A DNA stretch of 61,733 nucleotides from UBA7672 sp040398425 (GCA_040398425.1 JBBATZ010000017.1:1-61733); one strand, 5' to 3'; shown: positions 41,903 through 50,526, numbered from the stretch's first letter. Program-made: numbers and translations. The notes: generated by a model not told the origin, from the letters alone.

Positions 41903-42624
41903 GCCGTCACCTCTGGTGTGACGGGCGAAGCGGGCAACTTCACCACCATCCCGTCGGCAAGACGGAGCACGTCGGCCTTGGTGCGGCGCACCAGCGCAAT
42001 GTCATGCGTAGCGATCAGCACCGTCGTCTTGAGCCGACGGTTGAGTTCGCGGAAAAGGCGGAACAGGCGCTCGCCCATCTCCTCGTCGACATTGCCGGTC
42101 GGCTCGTCCGCGATGATCAGATCGGGTTTGACCACCACCGCCCGAGCGATGGCGACCCGCTGTTTCTCGCCGCCAGACAGGGTGGCAGGCTTGGCGTCCA
42201 GGCGGTCGCCCAGCCCAACCCAGGTAAGCAGATCGACAACGTCCTTCCGGTAGCTGCCTTCCTTCCGGCCCATGACGCGCAGGGGCAGGGCGACGTTCTC
42301 GTAGGCGGAAAGATGGTCAAGCAGGCGGAATTCCTGGAACACCACCCCGATTCGCCCCCTTAGCCCGGCAAGGTCGCGCCGCCGCAGAGTGCTGGTGTCG
42401 CCCCCGAACACTGACACCCGCCCGGCGGTGGGGAGGAGCGCCAGATAGGCCAGTTTCAGCAGTGTCGACTTCCCCGCGCCTGATGGTCCGGTGAGAAAAG
42501 TCATGGAACCGGGACGTAAAGTCATCGAAACATCGGCAAGCACGTCCAGATCAGGCCCATAAGAGAGCCCGACGCGGTCAAACCTCAAAACCGGTTCATC
42601 ACTGGGAAATTGCTGTTCTGGCAT
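41899..42624 (-). CDS. ftsE: Cell division ATP-binding protein FtsE
   Basis: The ATPase of FtsEX, 241 residues from ATG 42624, with a GGAG about five bases before. Walker A is GPSGAGKSTLL, the Q-loop is in VFQEFRLLDHLSAYENVALPL, the ABC signature is LSGGEKQRVAIARA and Walker B is LIIADEPTGNVD. The DHLSAYENVALPLRV stretch is typical of FtsE. It is divergent from the zinc-ribbon membrane protein and translationally overlaps ftsX. Confidence 0.95.
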   Translation of the reverse strand: MPEQQFPSDEPVLRFDRVGLSYGPDLDVLADVSMTLRPGSMTFLTGPSGAGKSTLLKLAYLALLPTAGRVSVFGGDTSTLRRRDLAGLRGRIGVVFQEFRLLDHLSAYENVALPLRVMGRKEGSYRKDVVDLLTWVGLGDRLDAKPATLSGGEKQRVAIARAVVVKPDLIIADEPTGNVDEEMGERLFRLFRELNRRLKTTVLIATHDIALVRRTKADVLRLADGMVVKLPASPVTPEVTA

Positions 42625-42739
42625 CATACTCCACACGCTACCCCTACGGGCTACCCCTTTGGGATCCCATCCGTCCCGGCGGATCAGATTCCAGCCCCAA
42701 TTGGACTATATTAACCGTAAGTGTGATTCCGATAGTACG

Positions 42740-43615
42740 ATGATCCTGGTCTGCCCCTCATGCGATACGCGGTACTTCGCCGAGGACTCCTCCATCGGTA
42801 AGGAGGGGCGGCGCGTGCGTTGCGCCACCTGCGGCCATGCCTGGCATGCAAAACTGCAGGAAGAGGGCGAAACAACCGTCACGCAGGACGATACCGGCCT
42901 GACCCGTGAACAGGTCGAACGCCTGCGCCAGACCGCCCAGGCCAATTCCAAGGCCCGCGCCGGTCCCCATGCCGAATACCGCGCCCGCGAGCATGCCAAG
43001 CGCAAGAAAGCCCAGGGCCGCGCCGTGGGCATCGCATGGGGTGCAACCGGCGTCCTCTTCTTGTCGTTGGTCGGCGGTGCCGTCCTGTTCCGGAACGAGG
43101 TGGCCCAGGCCTTCCCGCGCGCCGCCTCGATCTACCGGCTGGTCGGGCTGGACGTGAACCGGTTCGGCCTGACGCTTGAAAACGTGAACGCCAAACGGTC
43201 GTTCGACGGCACCACTCCGGTGCTGACCGTCACCGGATCTGCGGTAAACAATAGCGACGAGGCCCGCCCGACCCCGGAACTGCGCGTCACGCTGAAGGAT
43301 GAGGGTGGCAAGGAGGTCCAGACCTGGACCGACAAGCTGGCTGTGACCGAGCTGAAACCGGGCGAGCGGACCGAATTCACCTCCCGCTTCGAGGCTCCCC
43401 CGGTCGAAACCTACCGCCTGACCGTCACCTTTGCCTATCCGGACGGCGAGACCGGCGGCGGCGAAACCCAGATCGAAGCCACCCCCGCCTCCGCCCCAGA
43501 ACCTGAACCTACTCAAGCAGTTGCGCACACTGACGAGGCCAAGGCCCCGGCTGCGGACCATGCCCCTGAACCGGCGCATGTCGCTCCCGCCGTGACGGAG
43601 GCTGGCCATAACTGA
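42740..43615 (+). CDS. Zinc-ribbon (MJ0042-type) membrane protein with DUF3426-like domain
   Basis: A 291-residue protein. The N-terminal MJ0042 zinc finger uses Cys5, Cys8, Cys28 and Cys31 (VCPSCDTRY and RCATCGHAW). A charged linker, a membrane helix at about 96-117 and an Ig-like periplasmic domain (VTGSAVNNSDEARPTPELRV, LAVTELKPGERTEF) follow. It ends in a Pro/Glu-rich tail. This matches the DUF3426/zinc-ribbon family usually found beside ftsE in alphaproteobacteria. The role is unknown; a link to division is inferred from position. It overlaps the start of the phosphoribosyltransferase gene. Confidence 0.85.
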   Translation: MILVCPSCDTRYFAEDSSIGKEGRRVRCATCGHAWHAKLQEEGETTVTQDDTGLTREQVERLRQTAQANSKARAGPHAEYRAREHAKRKKAQGRAVGIAWGATGVLFLSLVGGAVLFRNEVAQAFPRAASIYRLVGLDVNRFGLTLENVNAKRSFDGTTPVLTVTGSAVNNSDEARPTPELRVTLKDEGGKEVQTWTDKLAVTELKPGERTEFTSRFEAPPVETYRLTVTFAYPDGETGGGETQIEATPASAPEPEPTQAVAHTDEAKAPAADHAPEPAHVAPAVTEAGHN

Positions 43616-44150
43616 GCCCTTCGTCCCGCCCAACGTCGATGTCCTGCTCACCCCGGCAGAGGTCGATGCCCGTGTCTGCGCGCTGGCCGACCGGCTCGCG
43701 CCGCGCCTTCAGGGCCGGCCGTGGACCGGTATCGTGACGCTGCTGGGCGCGACGCCTTTTGCCGCGGACCTGATGCGCGCCCTGATGGCTCGCGGTCTGG
43801 ACCTCGGGTTCGACGCGCTCTGGCTTGAAAGTTACCATGATGAGCGGGTCAGTTCTGGCCGCATCGTCGTGCGGGCCGACATCTCCCGACCGGTCGAGGG
43901 GCGGGGCGCCCTGCTGATTGACGACGTTTTCGACAGCGGCCGGACCATCGCCTTTGCCCGGCACCACCTTGAAGCCAAGGGCGCGGCCGAAGTGTTGACC
44001 TGCGTTTTTGCCCGAAAACCGGAAGTGGCTGTTGAAGGCTTGGACGCCTGGGCCTGGGATGCGCCGCCGCGCTATCTCGTCGGCTACGGCATGGACGATG
44101 CCGGAAAGATGCGCGGCCTGCCATTTGTCGGGGCGATCAAGGGCGCCTGA
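43608..44150 (+). CDS. Phosphoribosyltransferase (hypoxanthine-type) with apparent AUA start
   Basis: A purine-salvage-type phosphoribosyltransferase of about 180 residues. The PRPP-binding motif is ALLIDDVFDSGRT. The fold begins well before any standard start: the frame is open and conserved-looking from 43596 (PFVPPNVDVLLTPAEVDARV). It contains no ATG, GTG or TTG before GTG 43734, which would delete a core strand and helix. GGAGG (43597-43601) lies six bases before ATA 43608, which overlaps the previous stop as ATAACTGA. That is exactly where an ATGACTGA overlap would be expected, so AUA initiation or an ATG-to-ATA change is inferred. CTG 43602 is too close to the ribosome site. Confidence 0.75.
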   Translation: MTEPFVPPNVDVLLTPAEVDARVCALADRLAPRLQGRPWTGIVTLLGATPFAADLMRALMARGLDLGFDALWLESYHDERVSSGRIVVRADISRPVEGRGALLIDDVFDSGRTIAFARHHLEAKGAAEVLTCVFARKPEVAVEGLDAWAWDAPPRYLVGYGMDDAGKMRGLPFVGAIKGA

Positions 44151-44208
44151 GGCGTCTGCATTTCGTGATCAATTCTCTACACGCGAGAGTCGACTCGTCT
44201 TCGGCTCC

Positions 44209-44424
44209 ATGCTTCCTATTTTCTCCATCATGCACCACCAAGACGCCCGCATAGAAACACTGCAAATGCTGCGCGAACGCCGTGAGCGGATTGCGACGGA
44301 TCTGGCATCCCTTGAGCCGGTTTCCCCGGCTGAAGGGGGTTTGACCGCCCGCGAACTGCTCATCTGGCGTATGCGTCTGGCCGAACTCGACGGGCGTATT
44401 GCCCGTTACACTTCGCCGGACTGA
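44209..44424 (+). CDS. Small coiled-coil protein
   Basis: A 71-residue cytoplasmic protein; an internal ATG at 44230 would give 64 residues. It is nearly all helical and rich in Arg, Glu and Leu (LQMLRERRERIATDL, ELLIWRMRLAELDGRIARY), suggesting a short coiled coil. It lies 58 bases after the phosphoribosyltransferase gene and overlaps the convergent GlxA-type gene by 19 bases. No family recognised. Confidence 0.55.
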   Translation: MLPIFSIMHHQDARIETLQMLRERRERIATDLASLEPVSPAEGGLTARELLIWRMRLAELDGRIARYTSPD

Positions 44425-45407
44425 GCAAGCGCGGCCCGCGCAAGTCTGCGTAGCTGCTGCGGCGGCTGACCGAACGCGCGCACGAAGGCCCGCCGCATCC
44501 GCTCCGGATCGCCGAACCCGACATTTTGCGCCACCACATCGATTGGCTCGCTGGTGTGTTCCACCCGCTCACGAGCGCTCTCCAGCCGCAGGCGTTCGAC
44601 CGCCTTGGCCGGTGTGGTTCCGGCTTCCGAAGCGAAGGCGCGGGCAAAATTCCGCGGGCTCATGTTGGACTGGGCTGCCAGCGTCTCGATCGAAAGATCC
44701 TCATGCAGCCGTTCCCGCATCCAGCCGAGCAGGGGGGTGAACCGGCCATCGATCCGTTCGATATCCAGCAGGGCGGAGAATTGTGACTGCCCGCCTGGTC
44801 GCCGATGATAAACCACCAGCTCCTGCGCTGAGCGGCGCGAGACTTCCTCACCGAGATCATCGGCGATCAGCGCCAGCGCCAGATCTATCCCAGCCGTGAT
44901 CCCAGCCGAAGTCCACAGCTTGCCGTCATGCGTGTAGATGCAGTCCGGCTCCAGCCGCACGTCGGGATAGCGTTTCTGGAAATCCGGCGTCCGGCCCCAA
45001 TGGGTCGTCGCCCGCTTGCCGTCCAGCACGCCCGCCTGCGCGAGAACGTAGGCGCCAGAGCAGACCGAGCAGACGCGCCGGGCCGACTTCATCGCGGCCT
45101 TCACGAACGCCTGAACCCTGGGATCAAGCATGACGGCACGTGTGCCCATGCCCCCCGCGATGATCACGGTGTCGTATTTCGGCGCGCGCGGCATCGCTTC
45201 CGCCAACCACACCACGCCTGAGGAAGATCGCACGGGTCCAGCTTCAGGCGCGATAACCGTCAGGTGGTAGGGCGGCGGCTCCATTCCTCGCATCGGCATC
45301 TCGAATGCGCCGATCGGTCCCGCCGCATCGAGCAGCTGGAAGTCCTCGAAGATCAGGACGCCGATAGTCCTTGGCTTCAGCGGTCGATGTGCAGGAGTCT
45401 TCGCCAT
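44406..45407 (-). CDS. GlxA-family transcription regulator (DJ-1/PfpI plus AraC)
   Basis: A regulator of 333 residues. The N-terminal DJ-1/PfpI-like domain (about 15-200) has IGVLIFEDFQLLDAAGPIG and the nucleophile-elbow VCSGAYVLAQAGVL. The C-terminal AraC domain (about 225-325) carries the two helix-turn-helix motifs (LAAQSNMSPRNFARAF and VAQNVGFGDPERMRRAFV). It faces away from an isonitrile-hydratase-like gene across 107 bases, so it probably controls it in response to the substrate. A similar AraC-type regulator (InhR) accompanies inhA in Pseudomonas. Confidence 0.9.
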   Translation of the reverse strand: MAKTPAHRPLKPRTIGVLIFEDFQLLDAAGPIGAFEMPMRGMEPPPYHLTVIAPEAGPVRSSSGVVWLAEAMPRAPKYDTVIIAGGMGTRAVMLDPRVQAFVKAAMKSARRVCSVCSGAYVLAQAGVLDGKRATTHWGRTPDFQKRYPDVRLEPDCIYTHDGKLWTSAGITAGIDLALALIADDLGEEVSRRSAQELVVYHRRPGGQSQFSALLDIERIDGRFTPLLGWMRERLHEDLSIETLAAQSNMSPRNFARAFASEAGTTPAKAVERLRLESARERVEHTSEPIDVVAQNVGFGDPERMRRAFVRAFGQPPQQLRRLARAALAQSGEV

Positions 45408-45514
45408 GCAAACGGTCTAACAGATCGACGGTGGCAGAAAAAGAGGCAACGTTGTCATTCCAGCCAAACGTAATTTCGGGCACACAGGCCGCGTAGAGCG
45501 AGGTTCCTCCCCCT

Positions 45515-46225
45515 ATGACGGACGAAATCATGCCGACAGAAGCCGGAACGACATTCAGAACGGTGTTCGCTATCTGGCCGGGCATGACGCATCTCGACTT
45601 CACCGGCCCTCACCAGGTGCTGAGCCGGCTGCCCGGATCGGAGACGGTCGTGGCAAGCCCGGCAGGCGGCGCGGTGGAGGCTGACGGCCTCACCTTCGGC
45701 GGCACGACGCGGATCGCGGATATCAGAAGCTGCGACCTCATCTGTGTTCCCGGAGGTGTAGGGGCCACCAGGATCGCACAGGACACGGCGTTCACGTCAG
45801 AGATCCGGCGCCTTGCGCTCGGCGCGCGCTACATCACCTCGGTCTGCACCGGGTCGCTGATCCTCGGCGCCGCCGGGCTGCTGAAGGGCAAGCGCGCGGC
45901 GTGCCACTGGGCCTATGCGGAGCTGCTGCCGCTGTTCGGGGCCATCCATGATCCGGCGCGCGTTGTGCGCGATGGCAACATCATCACAGGCGGCGGTGTG
46001 ACGGCAGGCATCGACTTCGCATTCACGGCGATGGCGGAGATTGCCGGCGAGGATTTTGCGAAGACCGTCCAGCTTGGGTTGGAGTACGCGCCGGCGCCAC
46101 CGTTCGAGTCAGGCAGGCCGGAGCTCGCCCCGCCTGAAGTGCGTGCGCGGTATGAAATGATGCGTGCGAAGATGATGCCGGTGCGCCTGGACGAGGCGAA
46201 GGCGGCGGCGGCGATGATGGAGTGA
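45515..46225 (+). CDS. Isonitrile hydratase-like DJ-1/PfpI protein
   Basis: A cytoplasmic DJ-1/PfpI-superfamily enzyme of 236 residues. The Cys-Thr pair of the isonitrile hydratase InhA is present at Cys111-Thr112 in SVCTGSLILGAAGLLKGKRA. The conserved aspartate appears in THLDFTGPHQV (Asp28). InhA hydrates isonitriles to N-substituted formamides. The adjacent divergent GlxA-type regulator supports a small inducible catabolic or detoxification unit. Substrate assignment rests on residues, not on experiment, and other DJ-1 branches remain possible. Confidence 0.8.
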   Translation: MTDEIMPTEAGTTFRTVFAIWPGMTHLDFTGPHQVLSRLPGSETVVASPAGGAVEADGLTFGGTTRIADIRSCDLICVPGGVGATRIAQDTAFTSEIRRLALGARYITSVCTGSLILGAAGLLKGKRAACHWAYAELLPLFGAIHDPARVVRDGNIITGGGVTAGIDFAFTAMAEIAGEDFAKTVQLGLEYAPAPPFESGRPELAPPEVRARYEMMRAKMMPVRLDEAKAAAAMME

Positions 46226-46229
46226 GCCC

Positions 46230-46347
46230 GCCCTCGTGGTTCGACGGACGGCCCTGCGGGCCTGCTTACCATGAGGCCTAGCGTGGATAGTTGGCGAAGG
46301 GCCTCATGGTGAGCAGCGAGCGAAGCTCGCGCCCGTCGAACCACGAG
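46230..46347. repeat. Nested palindromic intergenic element
   Basis: The outer arms CTCGTGGTTCGACGG (46230-46244) and CCGTCGAACCACGAG (46333-46347) are perfect reverse complements. An inner pair, ACCATGAGGCC (46268-46278) and GGCCTCATGGT (46300-46310), sits inside, plus a short GCGAGCGAAGCTCGC palindrome near 46316-46330. It looks like one of the mobile or dispersed palindromic elements common between genes in alphaproteobacteria. It may also terminate both convergent genes. Confidence 0.8.
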
Positions 46348-46366
46348 GCCTTAAGCTCAACGCGCT

Positions 46367-48025
46367 TCAATCCACCTTCTTGATCCGCCCTTTGATTGCA
46401 GGCGTGATCGGCGAGTGATTTTTGAAGTAGGCCTCCAGCGCATCTATGTCGCTGCCGATGGTGACGCGGTTGGTCCCCGTCTTGAACCCGAAGAAGCTGT
46501 CGCCTCCGCCCGCGAGAAAGTTGTTCGTCACCACGCGATAGGTCTGCGTCGCCACGATCGGCTCGCCATTGAGCGTCACCGATCCCGGCACAAGCTCGAT
46601 CGGCTGTCCGACAGCCTGTTTCCACGTGAACGCGAAGCCGCTCGACACCTGCAGGATGTTGTTGCCGCTTGTCTGGTATTGCTGCTTCAGGATCGTCTTG
46701 ATGTCGGCGCCTGTGAGCGTCAGCACGACAAGGTCATTGCCGAAGGGCTGCACGGCGAAGATGTCTGCGAAGGTCACCTGGCCGCCATCGTGGAGAGGCA
46801 GGTCAGAGCGGATGCCGCCCGGGTTCATGAAACCGATGTCGACCTTGCTGTCCACGCGGCGCGCCGCTTCGAGCATCGAGTCCGCGATGATGTCGCCCAT
46901 CGCGCTTTCGCCGCTTAGGCCGCCACGACGCGTGATGTCGGCCTTGATGGCGCCAACGCGTCGCTTCATCAGCGGCTCAGCCTGTTTGCGGTAGGCGCCG
47001 ATAAGCGCGACCTGTGCGGGATCTTCGGCAAAGGCTGTCTCAGCGATCGGAACATCGCGACCCTTGGCGCCGATCACGTCGCCGCTCTTCGAGTCGATCA
47101 TGAGGGTGATGTCGGTAATCCGCGTGCCGTAGGCGCCCGCGCTCGTCACCAACCGGCCATCGACGGTGCAGATATAGATGCCATTGGTGTGGCCGCTGAC
47201 GACCACGTCGACCGCCTTGTCGAATTTCGGAACGATCTCGGTGATCGTGCCGCTGAGGCCTCGGCAATCATCCTGTGCGTTCGTGGTGTAGCCACCCTCG
47301 TGCAACAGCACGACGATGGCCTGCACGCCCTTGGCCTGAAGCTGCGGCACCAGCGCGTTCACCGTCTCGGCTTCGTCCTTGAACGTGATGCCAGCGCGCG
47401 CCGCCGGGGTGATCACATCCGGCGTGCCTTCCAGCGTCAGGCCGATGAAGCCCACTTTCACGCCGCCGAATTCGCGGATCGTGTAGGGCGAAAACAGCGT
47501 CGTGCCGTCATCGAGATAGGTTGAGGCTGCGAGGTATTCGAACTTCGCGCCCGCGAACGGTTTCGGTCCCTTGCAACCATCCACTGGATGGCATCCGCCA
47601 TTCTGCATGCGGCGCACTTCCTGCCAGCCCTCGTCGAATTCGTGATTGCCGACTGAAGTGATCGCAAGGCCCATCTGCGACAGCGCCTCGATGGTCGGCT
47701 CATCGTGGAACAGGCTGGAGAGAAGCGGGGACGCGCCGATCAGGTCGCCCGCCGCCACCATCACCGTGTTGGGGCGCTTGCTCAATTCCTGCACTGCCGT
47801 CGCAAGGCGCGGTGCGCCGCCGCCAGGAACCGATGCACGCGTCAGAGGAGCGGCGCGGTCTACCACGAAGACGCCGCCTGCGGGTGGGTCGAGATTGCCG
47901 TGGAAGTCGTTGATCGCGAGGAGGTGCACCTCAACCGGCGCGCCGCTTACCGCCGCCGGCGCTGCAGCCGTCGTGCAGGCAGACAGCGCGAGCAGGCTAC
48001 TGATCGCAATCAGGGGTCCACGCAT
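46367..48025 (-). CDS. Bifunctional metallophosphatase/5'-nucleotidase lipoprotein
   Basis: A periplasmic nucleotidase, UshA-like, of 552 residues. ATG 48025 with GGGAAAG upstream gives a lipoprotein signal with lipobox LSAC (Cys17). The metallophosphatase domain has NDFHGN (39-44), GDLIGASP, GNHEFDEGW and VVSGHTNGIY. The C-terminal 5'-nucleotidase domain has MNPGGIRSDL and TFADIFAVQPFGNDLV. It probably releases phosphate and nucleosides from extracellular nucleotides for uptake. A palindromic repeat lies just past its stop codon. Confidence 0.94.
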   Translation of the reverse strand: MRGPLIAISSLLALSACTTAAAPAAVSGAPVEVHLLAINDFHGNLDPPAGGVFVVDRAAPLTRASVPGGGAPRLATAVQELSKRPNTVMVAAGDLIGASPLLSSLFHDEPTIEALSQMGLAITSVGNHEFDEGWQEVRRMQNGGCHPVDGCKGPKPFAGAKFEYLAASTYLDDGTTLFSPYTIREFGGVKVGFIGLTLEGTPDVITPAARAGITFKDEAETVNALVPQLQAKGVQAIVVLLHEGGYTTNAQDDCRGLSGTITEIVPKFDKAVDVVVSGHTNGIYICTVDGRLVTSAGAYGTRITDITLMIDSKSGDVIGAKGRDVPIAETAFAEDPAQVALIGAYRKQAEPLMKRRVGAIKADITRRGGLSGESAMGDIIADSMLEAARRVDSKVDIGFMNPGGIRSDLPLHDGGQVTFADIFAVQPFGNDLVVLTLTGADIKTILKQQYQTSGNNILQVSSGFAFTWKQAVGQPIELVPGSVTLNGEPIVATQTYRVVTNNFLAGGGDSFFGFKTGTNRVTIGSDIDALEAYFKNHSPITPAIKGRIKKVD

Positions 48026-48160
48026 GCACTTTCCCTCCACGGACCCCGCAGCGTTAGGGCGGATGGCTGGCAAAAGGCAACCCTGCTGACCGGCCGATGG
48101 CGAATCTTGCAGACGAGGGTGCGCCATGGCTAAGGTCACCGGATAGTTGGGGAGAGTAAG

Positions 48161-49282
48161 ATGCAGCCTGCACGTTTGTTCGGTCGGCTTGCCGTGGCCG
48201 CCGCCGCGATCTGTATGGCGCTGCCGGCATTTGCCGACATAAAATCGTTCAACGCCGCGATGCATACGAAAGACTACAGGAAGGCGGCCGCTGAGGCGGC
48301 GACCACATGGCCGACGCTGGACAAGGGTCGTGCGGACCTGCCCATCATTGCGAATGAGTTTGGCTTCGCCTCGCTCATGGCGACTGATTATGAAGCAGCT
48401 CGCACGTATGCGACGGCGGCGCTGGCGGGCAACGGGGACGATGCGTTCCGCATCGGGGCCGAGCTATTGCTGCGGCTTTCCGAGTTCAAACTGACGCAAT
48501 CTGGCGCAACCCGCGACAAACTGCAGACCGCGCTCGAGGCAAGCGCGACCCTGCCCGGCATCGATCTGGTGAGCTATATCGGCGTCAATGCGCTGGTCAC
48601 TTACGATGTCGAAAGCGACAGCTGGCGCGCCGCCAGGGTCAGCGCCGCACTTGGCGAAGATCTGACTAGTCGCGGGAAGAGCAAGCCATCCGTCGAGAAT
48701 CTGACTTTCGGCTTGATCAGGGCCTCGTCGACCTATGCCATCAATCGCGACATGGCGTCTTACAAGGATCTTGGGTCACTTAATGGAAAAGTCCTCGCCG
48801 CGATAGCGAGCGCCGATAGCGATGAGGAGGCCGCAAAGCTTGGCCCTGTCTTCTGGCAGCTTCGGGCGTGGCAGGAATCCGCGCGTGCGCAGCTTCGATC
48901 CAACAAAGACTTCAAACGGGACGAAGTTGATGAAAGCGAGGCGTGGCCGCGTGGCGTGCTTTCCTCGCGCATAGGCTTCAGCCCCCTGCCAGCGAATGCC
49001 TGCACGCTTGACCGACCAAGTTTCACGAGGGCAGTGACTTACCCGAATGATGCTCGTTATGGCGGCGTTGCTGGAGCCGTTATCGTGAAGATCGACGTCG
49101 AAGAATCCGGCGTCGGCAGCAACATGGAAATCCTGGCCGCCGTGCCCCAGCGCTATTTCGGCGACGCCGTTCTTGGCGCTGCCGATCGCATCAGGTTCAC
49201 TAAGGCACCTGATGCGGCGCCGGGCTGCAAGCTGGCCCGGAAGGACAAGGTTTTCACCTACGTCTTCGAATTGCGGAACTAG
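48161..49282 (+). CDS. Periplasmic protein with helical repeats and TonB-C-like domain
   Basis: An exported 373-residue protein. The signal peptide ends near LPAFADI, with cleavage after about residue 25. The middle section is helical, with TPR-like features in the first 200 residues (RKAAAEAATTWPTLDKG, YEAARTYATAAL). The last 85 residues, with PNDARYGGVAGAVIVKIDV and a conserved IRFTKAP end, resemble the TonB C-terminal domain. There is no membrane anchor, unlike true TonB, so it may use the fold to bind outer-membrane or wall partners. Its end overlaps the convergent heme lipoprotein by four bases. Confidence 0.75.
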   Translation: MQPARLFGRLAVAAAAICMALPAFADIKSFNAAMHTKDYRKAAAEAATTWPTLDKGRADLPIIANEFGFASLMATDYEAARTYATAALAGNGDDAFRIGAELLLRLSEFKLTQSGATRDKLQTALEASATLPGIDLVSYIGVNALVTYDVESDSWRAARVSAALGEDLTSRGKSKPSVENLTFGLIRASSTYAINRDMASYKDLGSLNGKVLAAIASADSDEEAAKLGPVFWQLRAWQESARAQLRSNKDFKRDEVDESEAWPRGVLSSRIGFSPLPANACTLDRPSFTRAVTYPNDARYGGVAGAVIVKIDVEESGVGSNMEILAAVPQRYFGDAVLGAADRIRFTKAPDAAPGCKLARKDKVFTYVFELRN

Positions 49283-49932
49283 TTCGCTTTCGCTGCCGCT
49301 TGCTTTTCAGCTGCGGCGCGGAAGGCCATCAGCTGTTGCAGGGCAGCCATCTGGTCGGCGGGCAGGTCCATCTTCGCGCAGCGCGGATCTGTGTTCTGGA
49401 TCGCCTTCGCCATGACGGGCGTGACCGGGATCGGCGCGCAACCATGGGTCTGCTCGCAGACCATATCCCACTTCGCTTCGGCCTGTGCATGGCAGGACAG
49501 GCAGTTGCCGCCGAACTGGTTCACGACGTTGGTCGTACCGCGCACATTGATCTTGGTGCCCGCTGCTGACGGGATGAGTTCGAAGAATTCCCAGTCATTG
49601 GTCGCGGCGTCGAAGCCCGGATGGTGCTTCACCATCGCTTCGCCCGGCACCAGCTGAACGACGGAGCCCGGCGGATACTTGGCGCCGTCCGCGGCATTCG
49701 CGGCGGCCAGGGTCGCATCGATGTCGCCCAGCAGGTTGCCGACATAATAGCCGCGCACAGCCTTGAGATCGCGGATGCAGCCGAAGCTCGCTTCGGTGAT
49801 TTCCATCCGCTTGGGCGAAGCCTTCGCAGCAGGCGCAGCGGCGGCCAGCGTCGTAGGCTGTTCAGCGGTTGGCGGATTGGCGCAGGCGGCGGCAGCCAGC
49901 AGCGCGAACGACATCACTATTTTCTTCAGCAT
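49279..49932 (-). CDS. Cytochrome P460-type heme lipoprotein
   Basis: A 217-residue lipoprotein (lipobox AAAAC, Cys17) with one c-type heme motif, CLSCH (Cys144, Cys147, His148). The preceding block GSVVQLVPGEAMVKHHPGF and NDWEFFEL match the pattern of the cytochrome P460 / cytochrome c'-beta fold. Such proteins bind NO or oxidise hydroxylamine in some lineages. The residue that cross-links the heme in true P460 cannot be judged here, so a simple c-type heme protein is possible. Downstream CAPIPVTPVM and a Lys/Ala-rich tail complete it. Confidence 0.75.
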   Translation of the reverse strand: MLKKIVMSFALLAAAACANPPTAEQPTTLAAAAPAAKASPKRMEITEASFGCIRDLKAVRGYYVGNLLGDIDATLAAANAADGAKYPPGSVVQLVPGEAMVKHHPGFDAATNDWEFFELIPSAAGTKINVRGTTNVVNQFGGNCLSCHAQAEAKWDMVCEQTHGCAPIPVTPVMAKAIQNTDPRCAKMDLPADQMAALQQLMAFRAAAEKQAAAKAN

Positions 49933-50057
49933 CTGTCCCGTCTCCCCGTCGATTTCGTACAGTGTTACGACTGGGGAAGGCTGGGGGCAATTGATCGTTT
50001 TTATGTGCCATTCCCTTTCGTCGTGTCAGGTTATCGCCTTGGGTTTGGAGCAGCGCG

Positions 50058-50450
50058 ATGCCCCGGATGACCGCCCTTCAGAAAGCCGAGGCCGAGCTCA
50101 TAGCTTTCGGTCTCGCCATGCCGGAAACCTCGATCGGTCCAGGCTGGGCGACAACCCGCGTGCTGAAAGTGAAAGGGAAAATGTTCTTCGTTTTTGGCAA
50201 CGGGAGGGGAGCACCCGGCGAGCTCACACTGACCATGAAGCTGCCAGTGTCGGTGGACATGGTTCAGGACCTCTATTTCGTGCGGGAGAGCACGGGCTGG
50301 TACCGGCAACACGATTGGGTGATTGCCCAGTTCAGCGCCGATGACGACATCGCAGCGGAAATCCCCACCTTGAAAGGGTGGATGACCGAGTCCTATTGCG
50401 CCATGGTGCCGAAGCGGCTCGCGCGTCTTGTGCGTGACCAAGCCACATAA
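50058..50450 (+). CDS. MmcQ/YjbR family protein
   Basis: A small cytoplasmic protein of 130 residues with the MmcQ/YjbR fold. Diagnostic stretches are MPETSIGPGWATTRVLKVKGKMFFV (the family's start of the central sheet), LTMKLPVSVDM and WVIAQFSADDDI. The fold resembles a DNA-binding wing but its function is unproven; a role in double-strand DNA binding is sometimes proposed. TTTGGAGCAG provides the ribosome site. It has its own short promoter region opposite the heme lipoprotein. Confidence 0.88.
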   Translation: MPRMTALQKAEAELIAFGLAMPETSIGPGWATTRVLKVKGKMFFVFGNGRGAPGELTLTMKLPVSVDMVQDLYFVRESTGWYRQHDWVIAQFSADDDIAAEIPTLKGWMTESYCAMVPKRLARLVRDQAT

Positions 50451-50526
50451 CCGCCTTATCCGCTTGCTTTCACGAGGCTGAACCGGCTGGATCAAGGTCG
50501 GACGGGCAGGTTTTCCCGGAGGAAGT

